Assembly (NCBI GenBank): GCA_003542955.1
Contig: DPJP01000244.1
Location: 31,239 to 43,044, forward strand
DNA from: Armatimonadota bacterium
Lineage (GTDB): Bacteria; Armatimonadota; Zipacnadia; Zipacnadales; UBA11051
Direction of reading: 5' to 3'
DNA: 11,806 nt
A program made the position numbers and the translations under genes. Below the pieces are notes generated by a model. That model was not told the origin of the DNA. It worked only from the letters and a program-made list of their open reading frames with translations, and made no database searches. Position 1 is the first letter of the stretch; each line of letters starts with the position of its first letter. Below, piece after piece: positions 1 through 8,400 of the stretch.

Positions 1-69
1 CAATGGCTGACGCCGCGGCAGCGGGCCGTTGAGGCCGGGCACAATCACATCTGTGTGGGGAGCCGCATG
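1..69 (+). other. left-edge segment upstream of the ceramidase-like gene
   Basis: The frame of the ceramidase-like gene is open from base 1, through a GTG at 55, to the ATG pair at 67 and 70. The other two forward frames are closed by TGA at 8-10 and at 30-32, so either could be the end of an upstream gene cut by the window. The 20-odd residues encoded in the open frame before the ATG pair do not look like a signal peptide or like the usual start of the ceramidase fold. I treat this segment as intergenic or the tail of the previous gene, but a longer N-terminus cannot be excluded from this window. Confidence 0.4.
57..62 (+). promoter_or_regulatory. Shine-Dalgarno site choosing the ATG at 70
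   Basis: GGGGAG lies 7 nt before the ATG at 70 and 4 nt before the ATG at 67. The spacing favours the second ATG. The GTG at 55 overlaps the region and has no purine-rich site in front of it. Confidence 0.5.
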
Positions 70-1359
70 ATGGGCATCAAGGCAGGCTTTGCGGAGGCCG
101 ACATCACGCCCCAGGACTGGCCCGTTCGCAAGTACGGCGGGCTACGCAAGACCGTGTATGCCCACTGGGCGTGCGATCCGCCCTGCGCCCGCGCGGCGGT
201 GTTCGAGGCCGACGGCAAGCGCATTGCCATCGTCAGCCTCGACATCGTCATCATCGAGTGGGAGCACGTGCAGGCAATCCGCGCGGAGGCCCAGCAGCGC
301 CTGGGCATCCCGCCCGAGAACGTCCTCGTCTGCGCCACGCACAATCACTCCTGTGCCGCGGTCATCACACGCCCCGTCTTCGACCGCGAGGAGGCGTACC
401 TCGAGTTCATGCGCGAGCAGGCTGTCGCGGCGCTCGAGACCGCCTGCGAGCGGCTGACTGACGTCAGCGTGGGCATGGCATCAGGCTTCGAAGGGCGCGT
501 CTCCTTCAACCGGCGCTTCATCATGCGTGATGGCACGATCAAGACTCTCCCGAAGCGCGCAGACCCCAACATCCGCCACGTCGAGGGCCCGATCGACCCG
601 GAAATCGCCACCATCTGCTGCAAGGACTCCGAGGGGCGCGTGGTCGGCGTACTCGTCAACTTCGCCTGCCATGCCACGCATCGGATGGGGGGAGACATGC
701 TCTCCGCCGGTTACCCGGGCGCGCTGTGCCGGCGTGTGCGCGAGGCGTTCGGCGTCTGGTGCACCTGCGTGTTCCTCAACGGTGCCTGCGCGAACCTGAT
801 CCACATCAACCTCAGCGACCCCGACTACATCGACGACCCCGAGCACATCGGGCGAGTGCTCGCCGCGGACGCGGTGCGGCTCATTGAGGGCATGGAGTTC
901 TCATCGGAGCTTGACGTGGATGCGCGGGCAGCGGACATCCGGCTGCCACTGCGCGACTTCTCCGCGCTCGAGGAGGACATCAAACGCTCCGGCTTCACAG
1001 ACCCGTTGCTGGCAGGCGTGGATGTGTACGAGGCCTCACTTCAGATACTCAAGGACATCCGCGCCGAGCGCGACTACGAGCCCGCGCAGGTGCAGGTGCT
1101 GCGGATTGGGGATGTCGCGCTCGCGTGCATCCCGGCGGAGTACTTCACCGAGCACGGGCTGCGCATCAAGATGCAGAGCCCCATCGAGAAAACGCTGGTG
1201 GTGTCGCTCGCCAACGGCTGGGTCGGCTACGTCCCCACAGTCGAGGCCTTCGCACGCCCTTGCGGGCATGAGACCACCAGCGCGCTCTGGAGCAAGCTCA
1301 TCCCCGAAGCCGGTGACATGCTCGCCGATACGGCCATGCAACTGCTGGGAGAGCTGTAG
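70..1359 (+). CDS. neutral/alkaline non-lysosomal ceramidase-like hydrolase (single N-terminal-type domain)
   Basis: This 429-residue protein belongs to the zinc-dependent neutral ceramidase N-terminal domain family, whose characterised members hydrolyse the amide bond of ceramide. Visible family motifs, in order: an opening AGFAEADITP segment (residues 5-14), a zinc-ligand-type ATHNH (89-93), NRR (147-149), NFACHATH (197-204), NGACANL (237-243), IGDVALACIPAEYFTEHG (346-363) with a Glu at 357, and NGWVGYVPT (382-390) with a Tyr at 387. These match, by family knowledge, the metal-binding His, Glu and Tyr positions of bacterial ceramidases. The usual THTHSGP is here THNHSCA. There is no signal peptide and no C-terminal immunoglobulin-like domain, so it is probably cytoplasmic and shorter than true secreted ceramidases. 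Such short homologues are common in environmental bacteria and their substrates are generally unknown, so ceramide is not assured. The gene ends 12 nt from the convergent GH16-type gene. Confidence 0.9.
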   Translation: MGIKAGFAEADITPQDWPVRKYGGLRKTVYAHWACDPPCARAAVFEADGKRIAIVSLDIVIIEWEHVQAIRAEAQQRLGIPPENVLVCATHNHSCAAVITRPVFDREEAYLEFMREQAVAALETACERLTDVSVGMASGFEGRVSFNRRFIMRDGTIKTLPKRADPNIRHVEGPIDPEIATICCKDSEGRVVGVLVNFACHATHRMGGDMLSAGYPGALCRRVREAFGVWCTCVFLNGACANLIHINLSDPDYIDDPEHIGRVLAADAVRLIEGMEFSSELDVDARAADIRLPLRDFSALEEDIKRSGFTDPLLAGVDVYEASLQILKDIRAERDYEPAQVQVLRIGDVALACIPAEYFTEHGLRIKMQSPIEKTLVVSLANGWVGYVPTVEAFARPCGHETTSALWSKLIPEAGDMLADTAMQLLGEL

Positions 1360-1371
1360 GTGGTCGTTGCG

Positions 1372-2475
1372 CTACCGAACTGATGGCTCAAACCGGAACT
1401 GCTTGACCACCACCTCGATCTCCCGCCCATCGCCGGGTGGAGTGCTTTCATAGAACCAGAGGTTGATCCGGGGATTCTCGTTGCCGGGCGGCGGGATGTC
1501 CTCGCCCGTGTAGGTCCACTGCTCGATCGCATCGCCCGTAGCGGCCGCACCAGCGCCGACCGGCTGTCCTTCAACTGAGGCGAAGGTGACGCCGTCAGGG
1601 CGCCAGTCGAAGCTGTGGGTCGTCGTCACAAGGCCGGCCGGCAGGTCGAAGCGGTGCCGGTTGCCGGGCGTATTGAAGGGCTGGACGACGAACTGAGCGT
1701 TCTGATCGCCCGCTATGCCCCATCTGGAACACTCGATATCGATCTCGCGGTGGTTGGCCTCCTCCGCGTCATCCCAGGTGAACAGCCCCAGCACCGCCCA
1801 TTCGTTCATCTGCGAAACATCCGTCCCGATAGTGAACGTGTACCGTCCGTAGCCCAGCGACTGCGTGCAGACCACTTCAGCGCATTGCCATACAGCGCCG
1901 TCGGTGGTGATCTTCAGATGCAGACCCGCACCGTCAACCCAGACGTTCTCGTCGCTATCGGAGAAGTAGTTGGGCCCGGGACCCACCGGCGTCGCGCTCG
2001 CCTTCACACCCCACTGGTAGCCGCAGAAGTCGATGATGCGCCTATAGGGCGGACGAGTGACCTCCACCGATGCGACGGCCATGTGAGCATACGCCGGGGC
2101 CATTGCGGCTTCACCGGTCATGAGTGGCGGCGTGAGCCCCTTCGGCACAACATAGGCGGCGATACGTGTCGCAGTCACATCGCCCCCGCCGGTGGTGATG
2201 TCGCATGTCCACGTGCCATCAGGCTGGATGAGCGTCGCCGGTTCGTCCCATGTCGGCTTGGTCCACCACCCGTACACGTAGATACACACATAGACGCTGT
2301 ACGCGTCAGGCGCAAGCCCATCGACTCTCCCCCGCAGATCTGCGGTGCTCCCGTAGGCCGGAGTGCTGGTGAACACCACGCTGCCACTCGTCTTCGGCGT
2401 CTGAACCGAGTACTGGTCGCAGCCGACTGGGAGCAAGCACAGCACGGCCGCCGTCGCCACCATTGTTGCTCGCAT
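1372..2475 (-). CDS. GH16-type glycoside hydrolase, probable lipoprotein with an extra N-terminal domain
   Basis: The protein is predicted to act outside the cytoplasm on a beta-glucan-like polysaccharide. Numbered from the chosen ATG (367 residues), a short hydrophobic signal segment ends in LLPVGC with Cys19. This is lipobox-like, although Pro at -3 is unusual, so lipidation is only probable. Residues about 30-138 form a separate domain (PAYGSTADLRGRV, GWWTKP, WTCDITTGG, ATRIAAYVVPKG) that I recall from other environmental secreted hydrolases but cannot name. Residues about 145-367 are the GH16 jelly roll: VDGAGLHLKI, a GRYTF strand, and the catalytic ExDxE motif EIDIE at 244-248 with nucleophile and acid/base glutamates both present, followed by a closing beta strand (EIEVVVKQFRFEP). 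Specific substrate (laminarin, agar, carrageenan, mixed-linkage glucan) cannot be told. An alternative ATG 6 nt upstream (2481) abuts the Shine-Dalgarno and is less likely. The gene is divergent from the membrane protein gene at 2706. Confidence 0.85.
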   Translation of the reverse strand: MRATMVATAAVLCLLPVGCDQYSVQTPKTSGSVVFTSTPAYGSTADLRGRVDGLAPDAYSVYVCIYVYGWWTKPTWDEPATLIQPDGTWTCDITTGGGDVTATRIAAYVVPKGLTPPLMTGEAAMAPAYAHMAVASVEVTRPPYRRIIDFCGYQWGVKASATPVGPGPNYFSDSDENVWVDGAGLHLKITTDGAVWQCAEVVCTQSLGYGRYTFTIGTDVSQMNEWAVLGLFTWDDAEEANHREIDIECSRWGIAGDQNAQFVVQPFNTPGNRHRFDLPAGLVTTTHSFDWRPDGVTFASVEGQPVGAGAAATGDAIEQWTYTGEDIPPPGNENPRINLWFYESTPPGDGREIEVVVKQFRFEPSVR

Positions 2476-2481
2476 GAGCAT

Positions 2482-2486
2482 CCCTC
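2482..2486 (-). promoter_or_regulatory. Shine-Dalgarno site choosing the GH16-type start
   Basis: On the minus strand GAGGG is followed immediately by ATG (2481) and, after 6 nt, by a second in-frame ATG (2475). A spacing of 6 nt is normal and a spacing of 0 is not, which favours the shorter protein. Confidence 0.55.
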
Positions 2487-2530
2487 ATCGCACGCCCTTC
2501 CATACCGTTCCACGATCGCGCACACGCCTG

Positions 2531-2560
2531 TCGACTACTACGCCCCCTGGCTGCTACAAT
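2531..2560 (+). promoter_or_regulatory. extended -10 promoter for the DUF6785-type gene
   Basis: The -10 hexamer TACAAT (2555-2560) matches TATAAT at 5 of 6 positions and is preceded by TGC, giving an extended -10 element (TGCTACAAT). A -35-like TCGACT (2531-2536, 4 of 6 to TTGACA) sits 18 nt upstream. The predicted transcript would start near 2566-2568 and have a leader of about 140 nt before the ATG at 2706. This is prediction from consensus only, and the organism's sigma-factor preferences are unknown. Confidence 0.5.
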
Positions 2561-2584
2561 CCTGCATGTATTGACCCATGCAGG
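2561..2584. promoter_or_regulatory. perfect 8-bp dyad at the predicted transcription start
   Basis: CCTGCATG (2561-2568) and CATGCAGG (2577-2584) are exact reverse complements separated by 8 nt. The dyad begins at the base after the -10 hexamer, so it covers the predicted start of transcription. It could be a repressor operator, or a stem-loop at the very 5' end of the mRNA. A further TGCATG occurs at 2596-2601. No regulator gene is present in the window. Confidence 0.5.
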
Positions 2585-2690
2585 CGAATTGGTCGTGCAT
2601 GGTGAAAAGACGTCAGGCTGCGGAGCAATCTGCCGAGCGGCCGGCAGTAATGCGAGTGGCGAGTGGGTGTTTGCATTCGCGAACCGATGG

Positions 2691-2696
2691 GGTGAT
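2691..2696 (+). promoter_or_regulatory. Shine-Dalgarno-like site for the DUF6785-type gene
   Basis: GGTGAT, within GGGGTGAT, lies 9 nt before the ATG at 2706. It supports that ATG over the in-frame TTG at 2571, which lies almost at the predicted transcription start and inside the loop of the dyad. Confidence 0.45.
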
Positions 2697-2705
2697 TCGG
2701 CTCCG

Positions 2706-4754
2706 ATGAAGAGCGGCGAGGGCGTCCGGTGGCAGACCATTGTGCTCTGCATTGTCGTAGCATTCATTGCGGTCCTCTGGACGCGCGAGGCGGAGTTGTA
2801 TGCCTTCGCGTGCCAGATCAGCGAAGCAGTGCCGCCGATGACCGCGCTTGCGGCGTTGCTGGTGCTGATGGCGGTATCGGTCATCGGCCGGGGCATGCGC
2901 CGGCGCGGCCTGCCGGGCATCCGCATCTCCGGGCAGCAGATCATGTACGTGTACGCCTTCACCATGGTCGCGACGGTCATCTTCTCCGTCGGCGTACTGC
3001 AGACACTGGTGCCCGAGATGACCACGCTGGCCTACTACGCGGAGCCATCCAACGACTTCGCCGCTGCCCAGCCGCACATCAAGGACTGGCTGCAGGTGGC
3101 CGACCCTGAGGTCGCACGGCAACTCTACGAGGGCGTCGACACGCCGCCGAGGGTACCGGAGATGGGCAACATCCCGGTTGTCAGCCCGCTGCTGAGCTTC
3201 CTGGCTCGCCCCATCGCCCGCACCGCCATCGTGCCGTGGCGTCACTGGGCCATGCCGATCATCGTCTGGTCGGCGTTCATTCTCCTGGGCCTTGTGACCA
3301 TGCAGTGCATCGCGGGATTGGCCGAGCAGGAGTGGACGGTGGCCGAGCGTCTCCCCTATCCACTCGTCGAGATACCCCTTGGCATCACCGAACAGCACGA
3401 TTTCGTCAAGGATATCCCCCTGTTACGTGACTGGGTCATGTGGATCGGGTTCATCATCGGCTGCATCTATGGGCTGCACGAGATGCTCGCCTCGATCATG
3501 TTCTTCCCGCAGTGGGGACGCCAATACGCACTGAGCGCGCTGTTCACCGAGCATCCGTTCAGCGAGCTGCGCGGGCAGTTGGACGTGTTCCTGCTGCCGG
3601 AGGCCTACGGCCTCGCCTACTTCGCATCCCAGGATGTGTTACTGTCGACGTTCCTGGGGTGGCTTGCCTACTGCTTCTTCAGGGTAGGGACGGCCGCGCT
3701 GGGGCGAACCGTCCCCGGCACTGCACTGGTTGATGCCTCAACCGGATCGTTCATCGCCTTTGTCGCCGCGGCCGTCTGGGTCGCTCGGAAGTCGCTCGCG
3801 AACGCGTTCCGGAAGGCCCTGGGGATGGAGCCGCCCGATACGCCACAGGAGGATCGCGTATCGGAGGCGCACGGCTGGATGGCGCGCGGAGCGTTGCTCG
3901 GGACGGTGCTGCTGTCCGCGTTCGTGTTCTGGTTGGGCGTCCCGCTGCATTACGCGCTCTACTTCGTGGTGTTGTTCCTGATCGTGGCAATCGGCCATGC
4001 GCGGGTACGTGCCATGGCCGGAGCCGCCACGCCCTGGCTATTTCCCTACAACTCGATGAATCAGGGCTTCGTGCGGCTGTTCGGCTCGGGCGCCATCGGC
4101 CGGCCGGGCGACTACGGCCCCTTCGGCGCCCTGTTCCACACCAGGTGGGTCGACAGGGGCTACTTCGAGTCGGGCCTGGCCGCACAGCTCGAGAGCTATA
4201 ACATGGCTCGGCGCGGCGACATGCACATGCCCGACATGTCGCGCGTTTTGATGCTCGCGATCCCCATCGGTCTCGCCTTCGGTTGGTGGATGTACCTCAC
4301 ATCATTCTACCAGGATGGTGGCAACATTCTCGGTGGGGCAAGCACCACCGGGGGCGTGCGCACCCGCTACGCCTGGCTCGATGCGGACTGGGCGATTGGG
4401 CTGGTCAACGCGCCGACGGCGCCGGAGGCCGCCGCGTGGGTTTCGCTCGCGGTCGGCGCACTCGTTACCGCCGCGTCTGTTCTCGTCAGGCACTTCTTCC
4501 TGCGCTCCCCGCTGCATCCTGCCGGGATCGTGATTGCGCTCAGCCACGGCTCACGCTTCTGGGCTCCCTTCGGGCTCGTGTGGTTGATCAAGGGGGTACT
4601 GCTGCGCCTCGGCGGGGTGCGCCTCTACCGGCGGCTAATGCCGGGGTTCCTGGGAGTGGTCGTCGGGCACTTCTTCTTCACGGGCATCATCATGGGACTG
4701 GCCAAGATGACCGGGCTGGCGCTATTCGACAAGCTGCCGATCATCTGGTTCTAG
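2706..4754 (+). CDS. DUF6785/DUF6784-family polytopic membrane protein
   Basis: This 682-residue inner-membrane protein has about 13 hydrophobic segments, near residues 10-26, 45-61, 79-103, 180-205, 242-263, 308-330, 345-360, 395-412, 415-432, 514-533, 576-595, 616-636 and 645-665. The family signature I recognise by memory includes ISGQQIMYVYAF (74-85), followed by LVPEMTTLAYYAEPSNDF; then IAGLAEQEW, ERLPYPLVEIPLGI (214-227), and the C-terminal FWAPFGLVWLIKGVLLRLGG (618-637) then LYRRLMPGFLGVVVGHFF. This fits the paired DUF6785 (N-terminal) and DUF6784 (C-terminal) families of environmental bacteria. Their function is unknown. The many helices make a transporter or permease-like role plausible, but no substrate site is visible. 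The start is the ATG at 2706, which begins a normal short cytoplasmic tail before the first helix. An in-frame TTG at 2571 would add 45 residues that look like leader sequence. It is divergent from the GH16-type gene and convergent with the nuclease gene. Confidence 0.85.
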   Translation: MKSGEGVRWQTIVLCIVVAFIAVLWTREAELYAFACQISEAVPPMTALAALLVLMAVSVIGRGMRRRGLPGIRISGQQIMYVYAFTMVATVIFSVGVLQTLVPEMTTLAYYAEPSNDFAAAQPHIKDWLQVADPEVARQLYEGVDTPPRVPEMGNIPVVSPLLSFLARPIARTAIVPWRHWAMPIIVWSAFILLGLVTMQCIAGLAEQEWTVAERLPYPLVEIPLGITEQHDFVKDIPLLRDWVMWIGFIIGCIYGLHEMLASIMFFPQWGRQYALSALFTEHPFSELRGQLDVFLLPEAYGLAYFASQDVLLSTFLGWLAYCFFRVGTAALGRTVPGTALVDASTGSFIAFVAAAVWVARKSLANAFRKALGMEPPDTPQEDRVSEAHGWMARGALLGTVLLSAFVFWLGVPLHYALYFVVLFLIVAIGHARVRAMAGAATPWLFPYNSMNQGFVRLFGSGAIGRPGDYGPFGALFHTRWVDRGYFESGLAAQLESYNMARRGDMHMPDMSRVLMLAIPIGLAFGWWMYLTSFYQDGGNILGGASTTGGVRTRYAWLDADWAIGLVNAPTAPEAAAWVSLAVGALVTAASVLVRHFFLRSPLHPAGIVIALSHGSRFWAPFGLVWLIKGVLLRLGGVRLYRRLMPGFLGVVVGHFFFTGIIMGLAKMTGLALFDKLPIIWF

Positions 4755-4790
4755 CGCCGGTCTCGGCTCCGCCCGGGGATAGAGATCAGC

Positions 4791-5381
4791 CTACACGTTG
4801 GGGAAGCTGTTAACCCACAGCGCGCCTTCGTCCATCAGTACCCCGTACTCGACAATTGCCGGACAGCAACTGAGGTCGCGGTAGACTGGCCTGGCGAAGC
4901 AGAACGTCCCCGGGCGATCGGCGGCGTACCGCTCCATCTTGCGGAATAGCTTCCCCGTCTCCGACCATCCCCTGTTGACCGCTCGCGTCTGCGGGAACAG
5001 GTTCACGTCCAGTGACCCTCCCGCGACGTGTGAGATGAAATGCCCGCGATCATAGTGGGCATCAATCCCCTGCGGCGGCGACATTGGGTAGCCGCGGATG
5101 CGGCTCGCGTCCCGGTCAGAGGCCTGGCGGAAGGTCACGCCGAATGCCGCGACAACACGGTCCTCGGCCACATCGTCCTCACCGAGTGCGCTCGTGAAGT
5201 CGAACAGGAAGGTGAATCCTCCGTCCTCGAACTCCAGGATATTGCCGACGCCATCGGTCATCTCCAGGTACCGAGCGCACCACACGTCCGGCAGCACGCC
5301 CATCAAGTACTGGACGAGCCCCGATTGGGCGCCCGTGTGGGCCTCCATGATCGCTACGTAGTCGATGCCGTAGCCGCACAT
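4791..5381 (-). CDS. DNA/RNA non-specific endonuclease (DRGH / EndoNS_2-type)
   Basis: The 196-residue product carries the hallmark of the beta-beta-alpha-metal nucleases related to Serratia nuclease: DRGH at residues 111-114, then LDVNLFPQTRAVNRG (124-138). His114 would be the general base and Asn127 or Asn136 the metal ligand, by comparison with the family. The surrounding pattern (YDRGHFISHVAGG, then NLFPQTRAVNRGW) fits the EndoNS_2 subgroup best, which often forms the toxic tip of bacterial polymorphic toxins. Here the domain is nearly the whole protein, with about 110 residues in front of it. There is no signal peptide, trafficking domain or obvious immunity gene. An in-frame TTG at 5474 would lengthen it by 31 residues and overlap the upstream gene by 8 nt. 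I prefer the ATG at 5381 because the extra residues are low in hydrophobic and motif content, but its Shine-Dalgarno (GGA, 9 nt upstream) is weak. It probably shares a transcript with the large gene ahead of it. Confidence 0.75.
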   Translation of the reverse strand: MCGYGIDYVAIMEAHTGAQSGLVQYLMGVLPDVWCARYLEMTDGVGNILEFEDGGFTFLFDFTSALGEDDVAEDRVVAAFGVTFRQASDRDASRIRGYPMSPPQGIDAHYDRGHFISHVAGGSLDVNLFPQTRAVNRGWSETGKLFRKMERYAADRPGTFCFARPVYRDLSCCPAIVEYGVLMDEGALWVNSFPNV

Positions 5382-5466
5382 CGCAGTTTCCAATTGCCCT
5401 GTGGTGTCCCGGTTGGGGCGACGTCCCGCACGGCCGTACGCACTTGCCTTAGCTGTTCCACGCCAC

Positions 5467-8400
5467 TCACTCAAACATGAGCCGCACTACCCCCCCGCTC
5501 CGGGTGACCGCGACCACGCCATTGGCATCCTGCCAGATGTTCACGATGCCATCCGGCGCGTCCGGCGACCATTGGGCGAGGACCTTCCACTCGGCATCGT
5601 AGACGGTTAGCCCCGGGTCATCTCCCCCAACGATGAGTTCGGGCCTCCCGTCGCCCGTGACGTCGGCGATGAGCAGCGCATTGACCGGCGTCCCGACCAG
5701 CCGCTTCCACAGCCGCTCCCCGGTGTGCGCATAGCACACGAGAAAGCCCGTCTCGTTGCCGGTCAGTATCTCGCGTATCCCGTCGCCGTCGAAGTCGTGG
5801 ACGGCCACGGCGCGCGTCTCCCCATCGGTCCGCTTGTACCATCCATCCGCCCAGATCGCCGACGCCGCACGGGAGCCATCACGCCAGGCGTCATCCACGA
5901 GTCGCGCACACCCGACCCCGACAGCGCCGGCATGGACGAACCACTGATCAGGGCCGCCGAACTCATGCACCGCCTGGTAGCTTGCAGGGCCACCCCAGCC
6001 CTGCAGCCACCCGTTGATGACGGTGCCGGCCACGGGGTCGACGAGCTTGAGCCCACCCCCGGCGCTGTTGGCGACCAGCCATGGCCTCGCCTCGCCCGAC
6101 AGGCCGACGACGCTCGTCGGCATCACCATGTGCGCGTAGACCGGCGTCCACTGCAACTCGGCCGGCTCGCCCCGCACATCGAGTAGCAGCACCCCCCCGT
6201 GGCATCCCAGTGCAACCGGTTGCGAGCCATCGAGACGGAAGTCGGCTACCGCGATGCTGTAGACGGCGAGCTTCGGCGTGTGCTGCCATCGGCGGTTGTG
6301 GTACTGCCAGAGCAGCCTGCCGGCAAGGTCGTAGGCCCTCACCTCGCCGTCTTGCGCCCCGCAGATGAGCGTCGGGACGCCCTCCAGCCTACCGGCCCAT
6401 ACCGAGCGCAGCGGCGCGCTACCCGTCTGCACTTCCAGCGGAGCCTCCCCGCCGGGGTGGATCAGCACCAGCCGCCCATTCTCGAGCCCGCAGAGGACCT
6501 CTTCCTGCCCGTCGCCAGCGATGTCGGCGTGCACAACGGCATTGACGCGGCTATCGGGCGGGAGCAGTTGCGCTGCGCGTATGCTCAGTGGCAGCGCAGG
6601 GCGGGGTTCTGACGCCGGGGTGGGAATCGGCGTGTCGGCGTACGCGCGTACGGCATCGCGGATGGCGTCAGAAAGGCCCGCGACATCGAGCCGCAGGCGC
6701 TGCCCATCGGGCAGTGTGACACCCTCCGCCAGTTCACCATCGGTTGCAGTGACGCTCCACTCCGGCTCCCAGACAACCGTACCTGTGCAGCGCACGGTCG
6801 GCGCCTGCACGGTGACCGTACGCTCCCGGAAGTCCATGGCGACTGTTACGGGATGTGCGAGCGAGAGTGCCGGCTCGCCCGGGAGCAGCAGTTCGCGGAG
6901 TGCGATGAACTGGGCGCCATCAGGGCTCAGTCTGAATGCCCCCGCACGGCATTCGATGCTCCGGGCTGCCGCGGGTCCATCTGCGCCGACGCCATACAGA
7001 GCGATGGGCTCTCCCGAATTCGACCTGACGAGCATCATGTCGGCACTCACGGAGACAGCCTCGTAGCCGGGGTCGGCCCCGGTCGGCAGGCCGTAGAACA
7101 GGTTCGCATAGCGGTATGTGTCACCCCTGGCGAACTGCCGGGCGGCTGTCTCGCGCAATACGGAGATCCGCACGCCCTCGCCCCCGGTGTTTGCCCCGGC
7201 CTCTTCAACCGACAGGCTCAACTGCGGCACCGGGCTCTGGCCGCTGACGGGGACGCTCTGCAGCGCCAGGTCGGCATTCGCCGCCCGCACACGCCAGGTG
7301 TGCCCGTCGGGGCCGATCTCGCCCTCGCCAAGCCCGCGGAACGTGCAGGCCAGTGAAGCCTCATCAGTGTCTGCAAGGGTGAGATCGTCAACCACCACGA
7401 AATAGCGGCCCTTCTCCATGAACAGATGCCGGACGTGGCGACTGCCGCACTGCGGATCGACCTCGGAGGCGACATAGCACATCGGCCCGATGTCGGCCAT
7501 CGCCAGCAGGCGCGCGAAGGTCCCGGTCGCATCACCTGCATTGCCGCGCGAAACCGACACGGTGTTCTGGTAGAAGGGATCGTGCTGGACTGTGTATTGG
7601 ACCAGCAGTGGCTGCCCGTAGCGGGAGTACTCACAGATTGCGTTGGCGTCATTGCCACTGTACGTGATTCCGCCGAGCCCGTCGTAGAGCAGGTACTGGT
7701 CATCCTCGCCGAGACCATCACGGAACGTGATCTTGGTGAACGTGTCATCAAGCGGAACATCGTTGACCACCGGGATGCCCGCGTACAGCCGCCCGCGACC
7801 GGCAACCAGGTCCTCATGGATGGGCGTCGAGACGCGCAGGCGATTGAGGCCCACCAGGCGCGTTGGCTCGCTCGGCTCCAGGCCGGGCTGGTACCAGTGT
7901 GCAAGCCAGTTGAGCGACATGATGAAGCTCTTGTACGGGTAGGTCTTCATGCCCCTGTCGAGCATCCACCGATAGCCGCCGTCGTGCAGCACCGTCTCCG
8001 CGCGGCCGAGTATCTGGTAGGCGTCGTAGCCCTCCCGTGCCCCGATGTTCTCGGCGCCGAAGTTGACAAAGACCCCCGCGTTGTTCATGCACATCGTGGC
8101 ATAGTCGGCATTGAGCCGCAACGTCTCGGTCGTGATGTACTCCGGGTACGGCTCCTCGAGCGCCGCCTGCATCAGATGCCAGTTGCCATCCAGCCCCCAC
8201 TTGTGGTCAAAGCCGGTCGTGTACGTGCTGAGCATGGTCCGGATGACCGTGCCAAAGGCCTCTCGATTGCCGGAGATCGTAGCCGCCAGGGCCGGTCCTG
8301 CCTCGCAATGCCGCTGGATGTACCGGCATAGTGCGTCGCCGGCGAGGACGCCTGAGTACTGGTGCCGAGAGAGGATGCGGTAGCTCGTGGTGCCATACTC

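Noticed and set aside
1360..1371. terminator between the convergent ceramidase-like and GH16-type genes
   Set aside because: Only 12 nt separate the stops and no stem followed by a T-run is visible.
2482..2570. minus-strand promoter for the GH16-type gene
   Set aside because: TCGACA and TTGTAG can be read as -35 elements, but no -10-like hexamer lies at a workable distance.
1615..2574. 319-codon open frame on the plus strand
   Set aside because: It lies antisense across the GH16-type gene, has no domain or motif, and reads as arginine- and histidine-rich sequence typical of shadow frames in GC-rich DNA.
2571..2705. TTG start adding 45 residues to the DUF6785-type protein
   Set aside because: The TTG is within a few bases of the predicted transcription start and in the loop of the dyad, has no Shine-Dalgarno, and the extra residues do not resemble the family N-terminus.
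4755..4790. terminator between the convergent membrane protein and nuclease genes
   Set aside because: The 36-nt gap is GC-rich but has no clear stem-loop and no T-run.
5406..5455. near-palindrome around ACGGCCGT between the lyase-like and nuclease genes
   Set aside because: Short, GC-rich and without a T-run, so it is not convincing as a terminator or operator.
7426..8331. 301-codon open frame on the plus strand
   Set aside because: Antisense to the lyase-like gene, which has a signal peptide and recognisable domain patterns over the same bases; no motif in this frame.
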